From Burkholderiales bacterium (lineage in GTDB: Bacteria; Pseudomonadota; Gammaproteobacteria; Burkholderiales; Burkholderiaceae_E), in NCBI GenBank assembly GCA_026399875.1, contig JAPLQF010000013.1, positions 62,001-126,000 on the forward strand: 64,000 nucleotides of DNA, in the 5' to 3' direction. The notes under the pieces are model-generated. The model searched no databases. It was not told where the DNA came from and saw only the letters and a program-made list of their open reading frames with translations. Of the stretch, positions 48,170-57,988 are shown piece after piece (within the stretch, counting starts at the first letter, position 1; each line of letters opens with the position of its first letter). The translations under genes were made by a program, and so were the position numbers.

Positions 48170-51100
48170 GCCAGCGGCGAGCTGATATCGTCGAACCAGC
48201 GATAGATCGCAGGCAGCACCACCAGCGTGAGCAGCGTCGAGCTCACCAGGCCACCGATCACCACGATCGCCAGCGGCCGCTGCACTTCCGAGCCCGGACC
48301 GGTCGCAAACAGGAAAGGGATCAGGGCCAGCCCGGCCACGGTGGCGGTCATCATCACCGGCCGAAAGCGCTGTGTCGCACCCAGCACGACCGCTTGCGCG
48401 ACCGGCATTCCCTTTGCCCGAAGCTCACGGATGCAACTCACCAGCACCACCCCGTTGAGCACCGCGATGCCCCACAGCGCAATGAATCCCACCGAGGCCG
48501 GCACCGACAGGTATTCGCCTGACATGAACATCGCGATCAGGCCACCCATCGATGCGAAGGGCAGCACCAGAATGATCAGCGAGGCCATCTTCACCGATCT
48601 GAACAGCAAGAAGAGCAGAAAGAAGATCGAGGCCACCGTGATCGGGACGATCACCGCAAGATGCCCGAGCGCACGCTCCATGTTCTGGAACTGCCCGCCC
48701 CATTCGAGGGTATAGCCCTCGGGCAGCGTCACATCGCGGGCAATCGACTGCTGCAACTCGGTCACGAATCCGCCGAGGTCGCGGTCGGCGACGTTGATGC
48801 CGACCACCACCCGACGCTTGGCCAACTCGCGGCTGATCTGCGCCGGTCCCTCGACCACCTCGATACGGGCAAGCCGCGACAGCGGCACCTGAGCGCCGCT
48901 GCGCGAAGTCAGCACCAGATTGCGGATCGCCGCGATATCGCCGCGAAACGTCTCCGGCAGCCTGACCGATGCCGAAAACCGCCGCTCTCCCTCATAGATC
49001 TCGGTCGCAACCTTGCCGCCGATTGCCATCTCGATCACTTCGTGGACATCGCTGACATTGAGTCCGGCACGCGCGATCGCCTGACGATCGATCCCGATCT
49101 GCAGGTACTGCTGACCATCGATCCGCTCGACCCGGATGTCCTGCGACCCGCGGATGCCGGCCGCGACCTTCGCGATCTGGTCGGCGGTAATCTTGAGCTG
49201 CCCCAGATCGTCACCGAAGATCTTCACCGCGATATCAGCCCGAACCCCGGTGACCATCTCATCGACACGGTCAGAGATCGGCTGCGCCATCACGACCTGC
49301 ACACCCGGCAGCACAGCGAGTTTCTTGCGGATCGCTTCGGTGATGGTGTCCTGCGTCCAACCGGGCGGCCACTCATCGCGAGGCTTGAGCGAGACGATCG
49401 GTGTCGACTCGTTCTGCGCCTGGGGGTCGGCCGGCGACTCGCCTCGACCCAAGCCCGAAACCGCCGACTTCACACCCGGCACCTGCATGACAAGCCGCAT
49501 CGCCTCCATCTCCATCCGGATCGACTCCTCCAGCGAGATATTCGGGACGCGATTGATACCGGGCACCACCGAGCCCTCCTTCATCTCGGGAATGAAGGCG
49601 GTGCCCAGAAAGGGCACCAGCGCCAGCGCGCCCGCCAGGGCAAGCACCGACGCGGTGACCGTCATCGCCGGACGATCGACCGCCCGGTTCAGCAGGAACA
49701 GATAGGGCTTTTTGAGCTTGCGGATCAGCCAGGTGTCGTGATCATCGCTGTCATGGCCGGGTTTGGGCGGCTTGACTCGCAGCAGATACCACGACAGCAC
49801 CGGCGTGAGCGTGAGCGACAGCACCAGCGAGAAGAACAGCGCGATCGCAATCGTGAAGGCGAGCGGCGCAAACATCTTGCCCTCCATGCCCTGAAGGGTC
49901 ATCAGCGGCAAAAAGACCAGAATGATCACGCCCACCCCGAAGATCACCGGTGTGGCGACCTCGAGCACCGCATCGCTGATCACGCGCAGACGCGAAACAC
50001 CCGGACGGTCATTGCGGGACAGATGGGCAAAGGCATTTTCGACCACCACGACAGAACCGTCGACCATCAGACCGATCGCGATCGCCAGCCCGCCGAGCGA
50101 CATCAGATTGGCCGAGATGCCAAGCCGGTTCATCGCGAGAAAGGTCAGCAGCGGCGTCAGCACAAGGGTTGCGACCACCACCAGTGACGAACGAAGGTCG
50201 CCCAGAAACAGCATCAGGACCACCACCACCAGCACGACGCCTTCGAGCAGCACTTTAACGACCGTGGCCAGCGCCGCGTCGACCAGTTCGGAGCGATCGT
50301 AGTAAGGCACGATCTGCAGCCCATCGGGCAGCACGCCGCTGGCATTGACCTCACTGACCCGCTTCTTGATGCGCGCCACCACCTCCTTGGCATTGCCTGC
50401 GCGCATCATCATCACGACGCCGCCGACCGTCTCGGTGACACCATTCTTGATGACGGCCCCGACCCTCACCGCCGTGCCCTGCGTGACATCGGCCACATCG
50501 CGGATATAGACCGGCGTTCCCTTGAACTCCTTGAGCACGATCATGCCGATGTCGTCGACGCCCTTGGCCAGGCCGATGCCCCGGATCAGATACTGCTCGG
50601 CATCGCGTGGCAGGACACCGCCGCCCGAATTGGCGTTGTTGGCCGCCAGCGCCTGGTAGACCTGCTGGATCGTCAGATCGTAGTAGCGCAACCGGTCAGG
50701 CAGCACCAGCACCTGGTACTGCTTTTCGTACCCACCCTGCGAATTGATCTCGGCGACCCCCGGGATCGACCGCAGCATCGGCCTGACGACCCAGTCCTGC
50801 ACGGTGCGTCGCTCGGTCTGCTCGGCCACCGTCAGGGCACGATCGCCATCATCCGGACGCTCAAGCGTGTACTGATACACCTCGCCCAGTCCGGTCGACA
50901 CCGGGCCGAGGACCGGCGTGACACCGGCCGGCAGTCTTGAAGCGATCTCGATCAGCCGCTCCATGACCAGCTGGCGAGCGAAGAACACATTGGTCTGGTC
51001 GGTAAAGACCAGCGTGATCAGCGACAGGCCGGCGCGATTGAGCGAGCGCAGCTCGACCAGCCCGGGCAGACCGGTCATCGCGATCTCGATCGGCACGGTC

Positions 51101-51294
51101 GCAAAGCGCTCGACTTCCTCCGGCGAGCGGCCCGGTGCTTCGGTGGCGATCTGCACCTGGACGTTGGTCACATCCGGAAAGGCGTCGAGCGACAGCTTGC
51201 GGGCGGCATTCAGGCCGAAGGCCATCAGAATCAGCGACAGCACCACCACGATCAGGCGCTGCGAGAGCGCCCCGTTTACCAGCGAGCCGATCAT
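48106..51294 (-). CDS. czcA: CzcA/CusA-type heavy-metal efflux RND transporter
   Basis: A 1062-residue inner-membrane RND pump of the heavy-metal (HME) class with 12 membrane segments and two large periplasmic loops. HME hallmarks are the start (SQRLIVVVLSLILMAFGLNAARKLSLDAFPDVTNVQV), PEEVERFATVPIE and the TM4 proton-relay motif GLAIAIGLMVDGSVVVVEN. It exports divalent or monovalent metals together with the CzcB and CzcC homologues; the metal cannot be fixed from the sequence alone. Its ATG overlaps the czcB stop by 4 bases. The 3' end overlaps the convergent SDR gene by 64 bases. Confidence 0.93.
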   Translation of the reverse strand: MIGSLVNGALSQRLIVVVLSLILMAFGLNAARKLSLDAFPDVTNVQVQIATEAPGRSPEEVERFATVPIEIAMTGLPGLVELRSLNRAGLSLITLVFTDQTNVFFARQLVMERLIEIASRLPAGVTPVLGPVSTGLGEVYQYTLERPDDGDRALTVAEQTERRTVQDWVVRPMLRSIPGVAEINSQGGYEKQYQVLVLPDRLRYYDLTIQQVYQALAANNANSGGGVLPRDAEQYLIRGIGLAKGVDDIGMIVLKEFKGTPVYIRDVADVTQGTAVRVGAVIKNGVTETVGGVVMMMRAGNAKEVVARIKKRVSEVNASGVLPDGLQIVPYYDRSELVDAALATVVKVLLEGVVLVVVVLMLFLGDLRSSLVVVATLVLTPLLTFLAMNRLGISANLMSLGGLAIAIGLMVDGSVVVVENAFAHLSRNDRPGVSRLRVISDAVLEVATPVIFGVGVIILVFLPLMTLQGMEGKMFAPLAFTIAIALFFSLVLSLTLTPVLSWYLLRVKPPKPGHDSDDHDTWLIRKLKKPYLFLLNRAVDRPAMTVTASVLALAGALALVPFLGTAFIPEMKEGSVVPGINRVPNISLEESIRMEMEAMRLVMQVPGVKSAVSGLGRGESPADPQAQNESTPIVSLKPRDEWPPGWTQDTITEAIRKKLAVLPGVQVVMAQPISDRVDEMVTGVRADIAVKIFGDDLGQLKITADQIAKVAAGIRGSQDIRVERIDGQQYLQIGIDRQAIARAGLNVSDVHEVIEMAIGGKVATEIYEGERRFSASVRLPETFRGDIAAIRNLVLTSRSGAQVPLSRLARIEVVEGPAQISRELAKRRVVVGINVADRDLGGFVTELQQSIARDVTLPEGYTLEWGGQFQNMERALGHLAVIVPITVASIFFLLFLLFRSVKMASLIILVLPFASMGGLIAMFMSGEYLSVPASVGFIALWGIAVLNGVVLVSCIRELRAKGMPVAQAVVLGATQRFRPVMMTATVAGLALIPFLFATGPGSEVQRPLAIVVIGGLVSSTLLTLVVLPAIYRWFDDISSPLAQAGTSLPSQANTLPESAGAS

Positions 51295-52508
51295 GAGCCC
51301 TCCAGTTCGGCGCGCTTGCGCTCATTGTTGAGATGAAAGGCACCCTCCACGACGACCGGGTCGCCTGCACTCACCCCGGACTCAACCCTGCGCAGCGGGC
51401 CGGACTCATCGGCCAGAACCACACGGGTCATCCTGTAGCGGCCATCGGGCAGGCGGACGAACACATGGTCACTGTTGCCTTCCCGAACCACCGCCTCGAC
51501 CGGCACCACCAGTCGCTCGATGGCGATCGGTTCGATGCTGACATTGGCGAGCATGCCCGGTCTCAGCTGACGCTGGGGATTGTCGACTTCGCTGCGGACG
51601 GTCACCGTGCGGGTCTCGGGGTTGACGGTATTGGCAATCCAGGCCACCCGCCCGCGAAGCGGCTGCGGCGAGCTGCTCACCTCGATGCCGACCGACTGTC
51701 CGGGCTGTACCCGATTGATCTGCGACTCGGGAACCTGTGCGACCACCCAGACCCGTGACAGATCAGCGACGAGGAACAGTTCATCGGCAGGCTGCACCAC
51801 CTGACCCTTGTTGACTTTGCGTTCGACGATCACGCCGTTCATCGTGCTGACCACCGAAGAGCTTGAGGTGATCGCACCGGTTCGGTTGGTCTGCTCGATC
51901 GCTGCCGGCGACATCCCCATGACCCGCAACTGGTCGGCAGCAGCACGCTTCTCAACCGCCGCCACAACCAGTTCGTTCTCGCGTCGCTGCAATTCGGCGC
52001 TGCCGATCACATCCGCCTGCAGCAGCAACAGCGCGCGATCAACCGCCTTGGCGGCAAGCTCGCGCTGGGCGCTGGCCTTCACAAAGGCAAGCTGTGCGGC
52101 ACCGAGTTCGGCGCTGTGCAGTTGGGCCAGCACATCGCCGGCGCGGACCGGCTCACCCGGCAGGCCACCGAGCTGGGTCACCCGCCCGGTGACACTCGAG
52201 CCAATCCGCGACACCGTCTGCTCGTTGAAGTCGATCCGTCCGACCACCGACAGCGGCTCGGCGATCTTGCGTCGTTCGATCGGCTCGACCTTCAGCCGCT
52301 CGGCGAGCGCTGGTGGCACCGTGACCAGGTTTTTGTCCGCGGCCGGCCGAGCGGACCCCGGGACTGCGGCACTGCCGGATGCAGCAGGCTGGGCTGGCTG
52401 AACCGGGTCCTTGCCGCAGGCGGTCAGCGCAAAAAGGATGAAAATCAGCCCCGCGAACGTTGCAAAGGGCGATCGGCAGCAATCGGCGGTTCGTAGGGAA
52501 TTTTTCAT
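51291..52508 (-). CDS. czcB: CzcB-like periplasmic adaptor of metal efflux
   Basis: A 405-residue membrane-fusion protein with a lipoprotein signal (LIFILFALTACGK; the lipobox LTAC). It contains a lipoyl/hairpin region (VTGRVTQLGGLPGEPVRAGDVLAQLHSAELGAAQLAFVKA ... STMNGVIVERKVNKGQVVQPADELFLVADLSRVWVVAQVPE) and a beta-barrel (VNPETRTVTVRSEVDNPQRQLRPGMLANV). No His-rich metal-binding N-terminus is present. It bridges CzcA and CzcC. Start and stop overlap the neighbouring czcC and czcA genes by 4 bases each. Confidence 0.92.
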   Translation of the reverse strand: MKNSLRTADCCRSPFATFAGLIFILFALTACGKDPVQPAQPAASGSAAVPGSARPAADKNLVTVPPALAERLKVEPIERRKIAEPLSVVGRIDFNEQTVSRIGSSVTGRVTQLGGLPGEPVRAGDVLAQLHSAELGAAQLAFVKASAQRELAAKAVDRALLLLQADVIGSAELQRRENELVVAAVEKRAAADQLRVMGMSPAAIEQTNRTGAITSSSSVVSTMNGVIVERKVNKGQVVQPADELFLVADLSRVWVVAQVPESQINRVQPGQSVGIEVSSSPQPLRGRVAWIANTVNPETRTVTVRSEVDNPQRQLRPGMLANVSIEPIAIERLVVPVEAVVREGNSDHVFVRLPDGRYRMTRVVLADESGPLRRVESGVSAGDPVVVEGAFHLNNERKRAELEGS

Positions 52509-53770
52509 GGTTGTTCGCTCGTCAGGCTCAGGCGTTCGAGTTCGGCCAGCGCGGCGCGCAGGTCGTGTCGGGTGGTGTTCAGCTCGTTGCGAACCATGCG
52601 AAAGGTCCGCTGAGCGTCGAGGTAATCGAGGATGCCGCGCTCGCCGAAGCGATAGGACGCCTCGGCCACTTTCAGCGCCGACTCCGCCTCGCGCAGGATT
52701 CCTGATTCATAGGCATTCACTTGCGACAGCGCGATCTGATATTGCTGCCAGGCACTATCCAGCAACTGGTTGAGGGTCTGCTCGAGACTGGTCAGCGCGA
52801 AGCGGCTGCGATCAACATCAGCCAGCGCTTCGGCGATCGGGCCTTCGCGACGGTCGAAGATCGGCACCGTCATCACCAGCCCCAGTCGGGCATCGAGGGT
52901 CTGCGGCACCCTGTCCAGCCCGCCGCGAAGGGCAAAAGCCGGTTTGGCGCGCTCACGCTCGAGCGCCACCTTCGCTTCGGCACTGCGCAGTTCGGCTCTG
53001 GCGATTTGCAGTTCGGGGTGCCGCTCCAGCATGTCGCGGCGCATGGCTTCGAGCGGACGCGGCGCAGGGCTCGCATCCTCGATGCTTCCCGCCAGCTCGA
53101 AGTCAGCGGGCAGTTCGGCGCCAACCAGTCGACGCAATTCAATACGAGCCCGGTCTGCGCTCAGCGCGGCGGTCTGGGCTGCGCGCTGGGCATTGAGCCG
53201 CTCGGTCTCTGCACGGATCAGTTCAAAACGCGCCGACTCGCCGGTACTGACCCGAACAGCCACCCGAGCCCGAATCTGTTCGGCGGTCTGGCGGTCGTCC
53301 TGCGCAAGGCGCGCCGCGGCCCGCAGCCTCAGGACATCCAGATACCGAAGCTTGATGGCGGCAATCAGGTCACGCTCGGACGAACCCGCTGCGGCCTCAC
53401 TCAGGTCGATTCCAGCCACCGCCAGATCACGGCGGGACTGGCGCAGCGATGGTCGCTCGAGCGGCTGCAGGAAGCCGAGATTGCCGCTGCTGCCGGTTGC
53501 AACCGCAGGCGTGGAGCCGCTCTGGCGGCCCGCCAGGACATCAATATCCGGGTTGGGATAGGCCTGGGCGGTTAGCAAGGCGGCCTGGGCGCCAGCCACT
53601 CTGGCGCGCATCGATGCCAGAGCGGGATTGGACCGCTGGGCCAGTCCGATCAGATCGGTGAGTGTGTAGACAGACCGATCGGCCGCCCTGACTGCAAGGG
53701 GCGCTGCCAGCGCCGTCGACAGCAGAATCAGAGAAAGGCACCCTTTCGAGCCGAATCCGAAAATTTTCAT
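52505..53770 (-). CDS. czcC: CzcC-like outer-membrane efflux protein
   Basis: A 421-residue TolC-type outer-membrane channel with a signal peptide (MKIFGFGSKGCLSLILLSTALAAPLAVRAA). It has the two OEP repeats of the family (LTDLIGLAQRSNPALASMRARVAGAQAALLTAQAYPNPDIDV; ERHPELQIARAELRSAEAKVALERERAKPAF). The start at 53770 is preferred to a longer frame to 53848 because it begins with the signal peptide. It is first of the czcCBA series on the minus strand, with 4-base overlap to czcB. A hairpin (53786-53810) lies in its leader. Confidence 0.92.
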   Translation of the reverse strand: MKIFGFGSKGCLSLILLSTALAAPLAVRAADRSVYTLTDLIGLAQRSNPALASMRARVAGAQAALLTAQAYPNPDIDVLAGRQSGSTPAVATGSSGNLGFLQPLERPSLRQSRRDLAVAGIDLSEAAAGSSERDLIAAIKLRYLDVLRLRAAARLAQDDRQTAEQIRARVAVRVSTGESARFELIRAETERLNAQRAAQTAALSADRARIELRRLVGAELPADFELAGSIEDASPAPRPLEAMRRDMLERHPELQIARAELRSAEAKVALERERAKPAFALRGGLDRVPQTLDARLGLVMTVPIFDRREGPIAEALADVDRSRFALTSLEQTLNQLLDSAWQQYQIALSQVNAYESGILREAESALKVAEASYRFGERGILDYLDAQRTFRMVRNELNTTRHDLRAALAELERLSLTSEQP

Positions 53771-53785
53771 TGGGTTGACCAGAGG

Positions 53786-53810
53786 GGGTGTCGAAGCAAA
53801 CCCGACACCC
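53786..53810 (-). promoter_or_regulatory. Stem-loop in the czcC leader
   Basis: GGGTGTCG and CGACACCC pair as an 8-bp stem with a nine-base loop, 16 bases upstream of the czcC ATG. No U-tract follows on the minus strand. It could attenuate read-through from the upstream small gene or stabilise the czc messenger. Confidence 0.4.
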
Positions 53811-53927
53811 ATCAGTGAGACGTGCTGTCCCGGACGACCCGATCGCACCGGCCCTCAGGCCAGCAGATCAATCGGTACAGCGATTCATTGTAGGCAGGCG
53901 CAGGCCGCGTGACCCACGCGCGCGAAA

Positions 53928-54317
53928 TCAGGCGGCAGGAGGCCTGAAAGGGCCCGGCAGAAGCGGGCCAAAATGGCGGGTGGCCACTGAGAAATGTGGC
54001 GTCCAGCGGGCGCGACCGGACATCAACGGCCGGTCGTGTTGCAGGGGCTCGGCATCGACCGCGTCATCCAGCGCCGCCTCTGCCAATGTCACCTCACCCA
54101 CCGGGCAGGCTTTCCGGGTAACACCGCCCAGCGCACCAGCGGTGGTGCTGGCCTTGGCACAGACCTCGGGCACCGCGGCCTGAGCCCCGCCAGAGGGCAT
54201 TGACGGCTCACCCAGACCCCACAGCCCAAGCGCTAGCACGACCGCAAGCAGGGCGACGAGCACGGGGCTGGACAAGGACGGGGAAGCGAAAAAACGAAGA
54301 CCAGACAGGCTCAACAA
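53928..54317 (-). CDS. Small exported protein upstream of czcCBA, possibly CzcI-like
   Basis: A 129-residue open frame on the minus strand with a hydrophobic N-terminal stretch (SSPVLVALLAVVLALGLWGL) and a polar, Cys- and His-containing remainder (VPEVCAK, TRKACPVGE, HFSVATRHFGP). Position before czcC, export signal and general look recall CzcI, a small periplasmic protein encoded ahead of czcCBA operons. However, the only starts are tandem TTG codons without a ribosome-binding site and the similarity is weak. It may not be a real gene. Confidence 0.4.
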   Translation of the reverse strand: MLSLSGLRFFASPSLSSPVLVALLAVVLALGLWGLGEPSMPSGGAQAAVPEVCAKASTTAGALGGVTRKACPVGEVTLAEAALDDAVDAEPLQHDRPLMSGRARWTPHFSVATRHFGPLLPGPFRPPAA

Positions 54318-54383
54318 GACACCAGCGTGCGCAAAGACAATCGGCTGATAGTATTACGACACAAACCCGTCACAGTCATTGAC

Positions 54384-54399
54384 CCTTACAAATATAAGG
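54384..54399. promoter_or_regulatory. Dyad in the AT-rich promoter region upstream of the czc locus
   Basis: CCTTA-N6-TAAGG (16 bases) sits in an AT-rich island (54340-54410) upstream of the small czc-leading gene and downstream of the biotinyl-domain gene. Both arms, together with nearby TTGACA-like sequences, suggest a regulated promoter reading leftward into the metal efflux operon. No metal-responsive regulator gene is present in the window. Confidence 0.45.
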
Positions 54400-54428
54400 T
54401 TTTGTCAGCCCGCAGGCCCACAAACCGC

Positions 54429-54641
54429 TCAGCCCAGCACGACAACGATCGCGCCTTCGTCGATGCGATCGCCTTCGGCGACGCGGATTTCGGTGACCGT
54501 GCCGCCGGCAGGCGCCTCGACCGGGATCTCCATCTTCATCGACTCAATGATGATCAGCGCGTCGCCCTGCGCCACCTTCTGGCCCACCGCCACCTCGATC
54601 TTCCAGATGCTGCCTGCCACTTCGGAACGTACGGATGCCAT
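54429..54641 (-). CDS. Stand-alone biotin/lipoyl attachment domain protein
   Basis: A 70-residue protein that consists of a single biotinyl domain: MASVRSEVAGSIWKIEVAVGQKV..., with the biotinylation lysine in ESMKMEIPV at about residue 37. It is equivalent to the carrier (BCCP) domain of acyl-CoA carboxylases. No biotin carboxylase or carboxyltransferase gene lies in the window, so it must serve one encoded elsewhere. The start at 54641 follows GGTGGGG; a frame to 54788 is non-homologous. It lies 170 bases after the RND gene on the same strand. Confidence 0.88.
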   Translation of the reverse strand: MASVRSEVAGSIWKIEVAVGQKVAQGDALIIIESMKMEIPVEAPAGGTVTEIRVAEGDRIDEGAIVVVLG

Positions 54642-54811
54642 CTGAACCCCACCAAAAGGATCGAAAAACCGCGACAGCCGACGGTCGCCAAGCAAACGAA
54701 TGTCCGTCCCGCGCCAGCAGCCTGTCAAGGTAACGGCTCGTTTTTCACCTGCCCCGCACGATGCCGGCCAGGACTGATGCCACCGCACCCGCGCATCGGC
54801 GAACGAAATCG

Positions 54812-57800
54812 TCAGCGGGTCGGCGTGACAACATCCGGATGCGAGGGCTCGGCCCGACGCCCACGCAAGCGACGCACCAGTCTGCCCAGCAGATGCTCGG
54901 CATCGTCGACATAGGTGAAGACCGCTGGCACCACCAGCAGCGACAGCAGGGTCGAGGTGATCAGGCCGCCGATCACCGCCACCGCCATCGGCGAACGAAA
55001 GCTCGGATCACTGCCCCATCCGATTGCAATCGGCAACATGCCCGCGCCCATCGCGATCGTGGTCATTAGGATCGGCCGCGCGCGCTTGTGGCAGGCATCG
55101 ACCAGCGCATCGAAGCGGCTCATGCCTTGGCGGCGCGCCATGATGGCGTACTCGACCAGCAGGATCGAGTTCTTGGTGACGATGCCCATCAGCATCAGCA
55201 GCCCGATCAGCGAAGGCATCGAAAAACTCTTGTCGGTGAGCAAAAGCAGCACGAACGCCCCGCCGATCGACAGCGGCAAGGCCGCCAGAATCGTGATCGG
55301 CTGCATGAAGTCGCGAAACAGCAGCACCAGGACCATGTAGATGCACAGCACGCCGATGCCCATCGCCAGACCGAAGCTTGCAAAGAGCGCCTGCATCTCC
55401 TGCGCGTCACCCTGCTGGGCCAGGCGCACGCCGGTCGGCAGACTGAGCAGGGTAGGCAGGGCCATCGCTTCGTCATAGACCGCACCCAGCTCGCGGCCGG
55501 CGAGCTCGACATCGAGGGTGACATTGCGACTGCGGTTGAGCCGGTCGATCTGAGCCGGGCCGCTGTCGATACTGATGCCGGCCACGTTGTCGAGCATCAC
55601 CGGACCATTGCGTCCCGGCACGGTCAGGCGCCCGATGGCAGCGAGATCGGCCCGCGCGGCATCGGGCAGCTTGACCCGGATCGGCACCTGACGCTCGCTC
55701 AGATTGAGCTTGGGCAGTCCGACGTCATAGTCACCGGCAGTGGCCACCCGCACCGTCTCGGCGATGCTGGCTGCAGTGACGCCGAGATCGGCGGCGCGGG
55801 CAAAATCGGGGCGCACGATGATCTCGGGCCGCACCAGGCTGGCACTCGAACTCACATTACCGATGCCCTTGAGGGTGCGCAGATCGCGCTCGAGCGCCTG
55901 GGCGGCAGCGCTGAGTGCCTGCGGATCCTCGCTTCTGAGCACCAGCTGCATCTTCACGCCGGTGTCCTGCGAGCCCACGCTCAGACGCACGCCCGGCACC
56001 TGCGCGAGGCGATCGCGAAGCTCGGTCTCGACCGCCTGCTGCTTGCGGTCGCGCTCGGTGCGACCGGTCAGCAAAACCGTCAGCACCGCCTTGCGGGCCT
56101 CGGGCGCCGCACCGATTGCAAAGGCATCGCCCGAAGAGCCACCACCCACTGAACTGAGCACATGGCGCACATCGGGCGAAGCCGCCACCAGGGCGCGAAC
56201 CTGTTCGGCAGCATCGAGTGTCTGCTGCAGCGTGCTGCCCGGTGGCAATTCGATACTGACCTGGGTCTGGCCGCGATCGGCCGGCGGCACGAAGCCCTTG
56301 GGCAGCAGCGGCACGAGTGCGATCGAGCCGATGAAAAACAGGATCGACAGGATCGCGGTGATGCCGCGATGACGCAGACACCAGCGCACCGCCGACAGGT
56401 AGTGACGCATGATCCAGCCATCTTGTGATTCGTCGATGATCGGTACCACGCGATCGTCGGTTGACGAATCGCCGGATGCCGCCGCAAGCGGGGCAGCGCC
56501 CGCGCCGATCGCTTTCTTCGGCTTGAGCAGATAGGCCGCCATCATCGGGGTGAGCAGGCGTGCAACCACCAGCGAGGCCATGATCGCCAGCACTGCGGTC
56601 CAGCCGAACTGCTTGAAGAACTTGCCCGGAATGCCCGACATGAACGCGGTTGGCAAAAACACCGCTACCAGCGCGAAGGTGGTCGCGACCACCGCCAGAC
56701 CGATTTCGTCGGCCGCCTCGAGCGAGGCCTGCATGGGCGATTTGCCCATTTTCAGATGGCGCTCGATGTTCTCGATCTCGACGATCGCATCATCGACCAG
56801 AATGCCCACCACCAGTGCCAGTGACAGCAGCGTCACGGTATTGAGCGTGAAACCGAAGAGCGCCATGCCCAGAAAGGCCGGGATGACTGACAGCGGCAGC
56901 GCAGCCGCACTCACCAGGGTGGCGCGCCAGTCGCGCAGGAAGGCCCAGACCACGATCACCGCGAGCAGTGCGCCTTCATAGAGCAGCATCATCGAGCCGT
57001 CGAAGTTCTCGCTCACCGGCACGGTGTTGTCGATCGCCCGCTCAAAACTCAGATTGCCGTGTGTGGCCTGCATCTCGGCCATCACCGCCGACACGCCCCG
57101 GCCGATGTCGAGCTCGCTGGCACCGCGGTTTCGCATCACCTCAACCGCGACCACCGGCTTGCCGTCGAAGAGCGCCATCGAGCGACGCTCGGCGACCGTG
57201 TCGGTGATGATCGCAACATCGGACAGCCGCAGCCTGCGGCCATCGGACAGCGGCAGCTCGAGCGCGCCCAGATCGGCCGCACTCGACACCGTGGCAATCG
57301 TGCGCACCGCCTGTTCGGCACCACCCACGTCACCACGCCCGCCCGGCGCCTCCTGCTGCACCTGCTTGAGCCTGCGCGAGACGTCGACCGCGGCAACATT
57401 GAGGGCGGCCATGCGCTGGGGATCGAGCTCGACGCGCACCTCGCGGGTGACGCCACCCAGGCGCTTGACCAGCCCGACACCGGGTACCGCCAGCAGGCGC
57501 TTGGACAGGGTGTTGTCGATGAACCATGACACCGCCTCTTCGTCGAGCTGGCTGCTTGCGACGGTGTAGGTGACCACCGGCCGGCCGGCGGTGCTGGCCT
57601 TGGTGACCGTCGGGTCACGCACATCGGCGGGCAGATCGGCCCGCACCCGGCTGACCGCATCGCGCACTTCGTTGACCGCCTCGGCACTGTTTTTCTCGAG
57701 CACGAACTCGACGGTCACCGAAACCGCACCATCAAGGATGCGGGTGTAGACGTTCTTCACGCCCTGCAGGGTGGCGACCGAGTTTTCGATCTTGCGGGCG

Positions 57801-57988
57801 ACCTCGGTCTCGAGCTGGGCGGGCGCGGCGCCCGGCAAGACCGCATCGACGGTGACGATCGGCAGTTCGATGTCAGGGAAGTCCTGCACTGCCATTGACT
57901 TGAAGCCGATCAGCCCGGCGAGCGTGAGCAGAATGAACAGCAGTACCGCCGGAACCGGATTGCGGATCGAGAGCGCAGAAAAATTCAT
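54812..57988 (-). CDS. HAE1-type RND multidrug efflux pump (MdtB/AcrB family)
   Basis: A 1058-residue inner-membrane drug/proton antiporter with 12 membrane segments and two periplasmic loops. The start MNFSALSIRNPVPAVLLFILL and TM4 motif GILVDDAIVEIEN (double Asp of the proton relay) place it with hydrophobe/amphiphile exporters rather than metal pumps. The closest recalled subtype is the MdtB/MdtC-like group. It is the last gene of the tetR-OMF-MFP-RND series, and its ATG overlaps the adaptor stop by 4 bases. Confidence 0.93.
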   Translation of the reverse strand: MNFSALSIRNPVPAVLLFILLTLAGLIGFKSMAVQDFPDIELPIVTVDAVLPGAAPAQLETEVARKIENSVATLQGVKNVYTRILDGAVSVTVEFVLEKNSAEAVNEVRDAVSRVRADLPADVRDPTVTKASTAGRPVVTYTVASSQLDEEAVSWFIDNTLSKRLLAVPGVGLVKRLGGVTREVRVELDPQRMAALNVAAVDVSRRLKQVQQEAPGGRGDVGGAEQAVRTIATVSSAADLGALELPLSDGRRLRLSDVAIITDTVAERRSMALFDGKPVVAVEVMRNRGASELDIGRGVSAVMAEMQATHGNLSFERAIDNTVPVSENFDGSMMLLYEGALLAVIVVWAFLRDWRATLVSAAALPLSVIPAFLGMALFGFTLNTVTLLSLALVVGILVDDAIVEIENIERHLKMGKSPMQASLEAADEIGLAVVATTFALVAVFLPTAFMSGIPGKFFKQFGWTAVLAIMASLVVARLLTPMMAAYLLKPKKAIGAGAAPLAAASGDSSTDDRVVPIIDESQDGWIMRHYLSAVRWCLRHRGITAILSILFFIGSIALVPLLPKGFVPPADRGQTQVSIELPPGSTLQQTLDAAEQVRALVAASPDVRHVLSSVGGGSSGDAFAIGAAPEARKAVLTVLLTGRTERDRKQQAVETELRDRLAQVPGVRLSVGSQDTGVKMQLVLRSEDPQALSAAAQALERDLRTLKGIGNVSSSASLVRPEIIVRPDFARAADLGVTAASIAETVRVATAGDYDVGLPKLNLSERQVPIRVKLPDAARADLAAIGRLTVPGRNGPVMLDNVAGISIDSGPAQIDRLNRSRNVTLDVELAGRELGAVYDEAMALPTLLSLPTGVRLAQQGDAQEMQALFASFGLAMGIGVLCIYMVLVLLFRDFMQPITILAALPLSIGGAFVLLLLTDKSFSMPSLIGLLMLMGIVTKNSILLVEYAIMARRQGMSRFDALVDACHKRARPILMTTIAMGAGMLPIAIGWGSDPSFRSPMAVAVIGGLITSTLLSLLVVPAVFTYVDDAEHLLGRLVRRLRGRRAEPSHPDVVTPTR

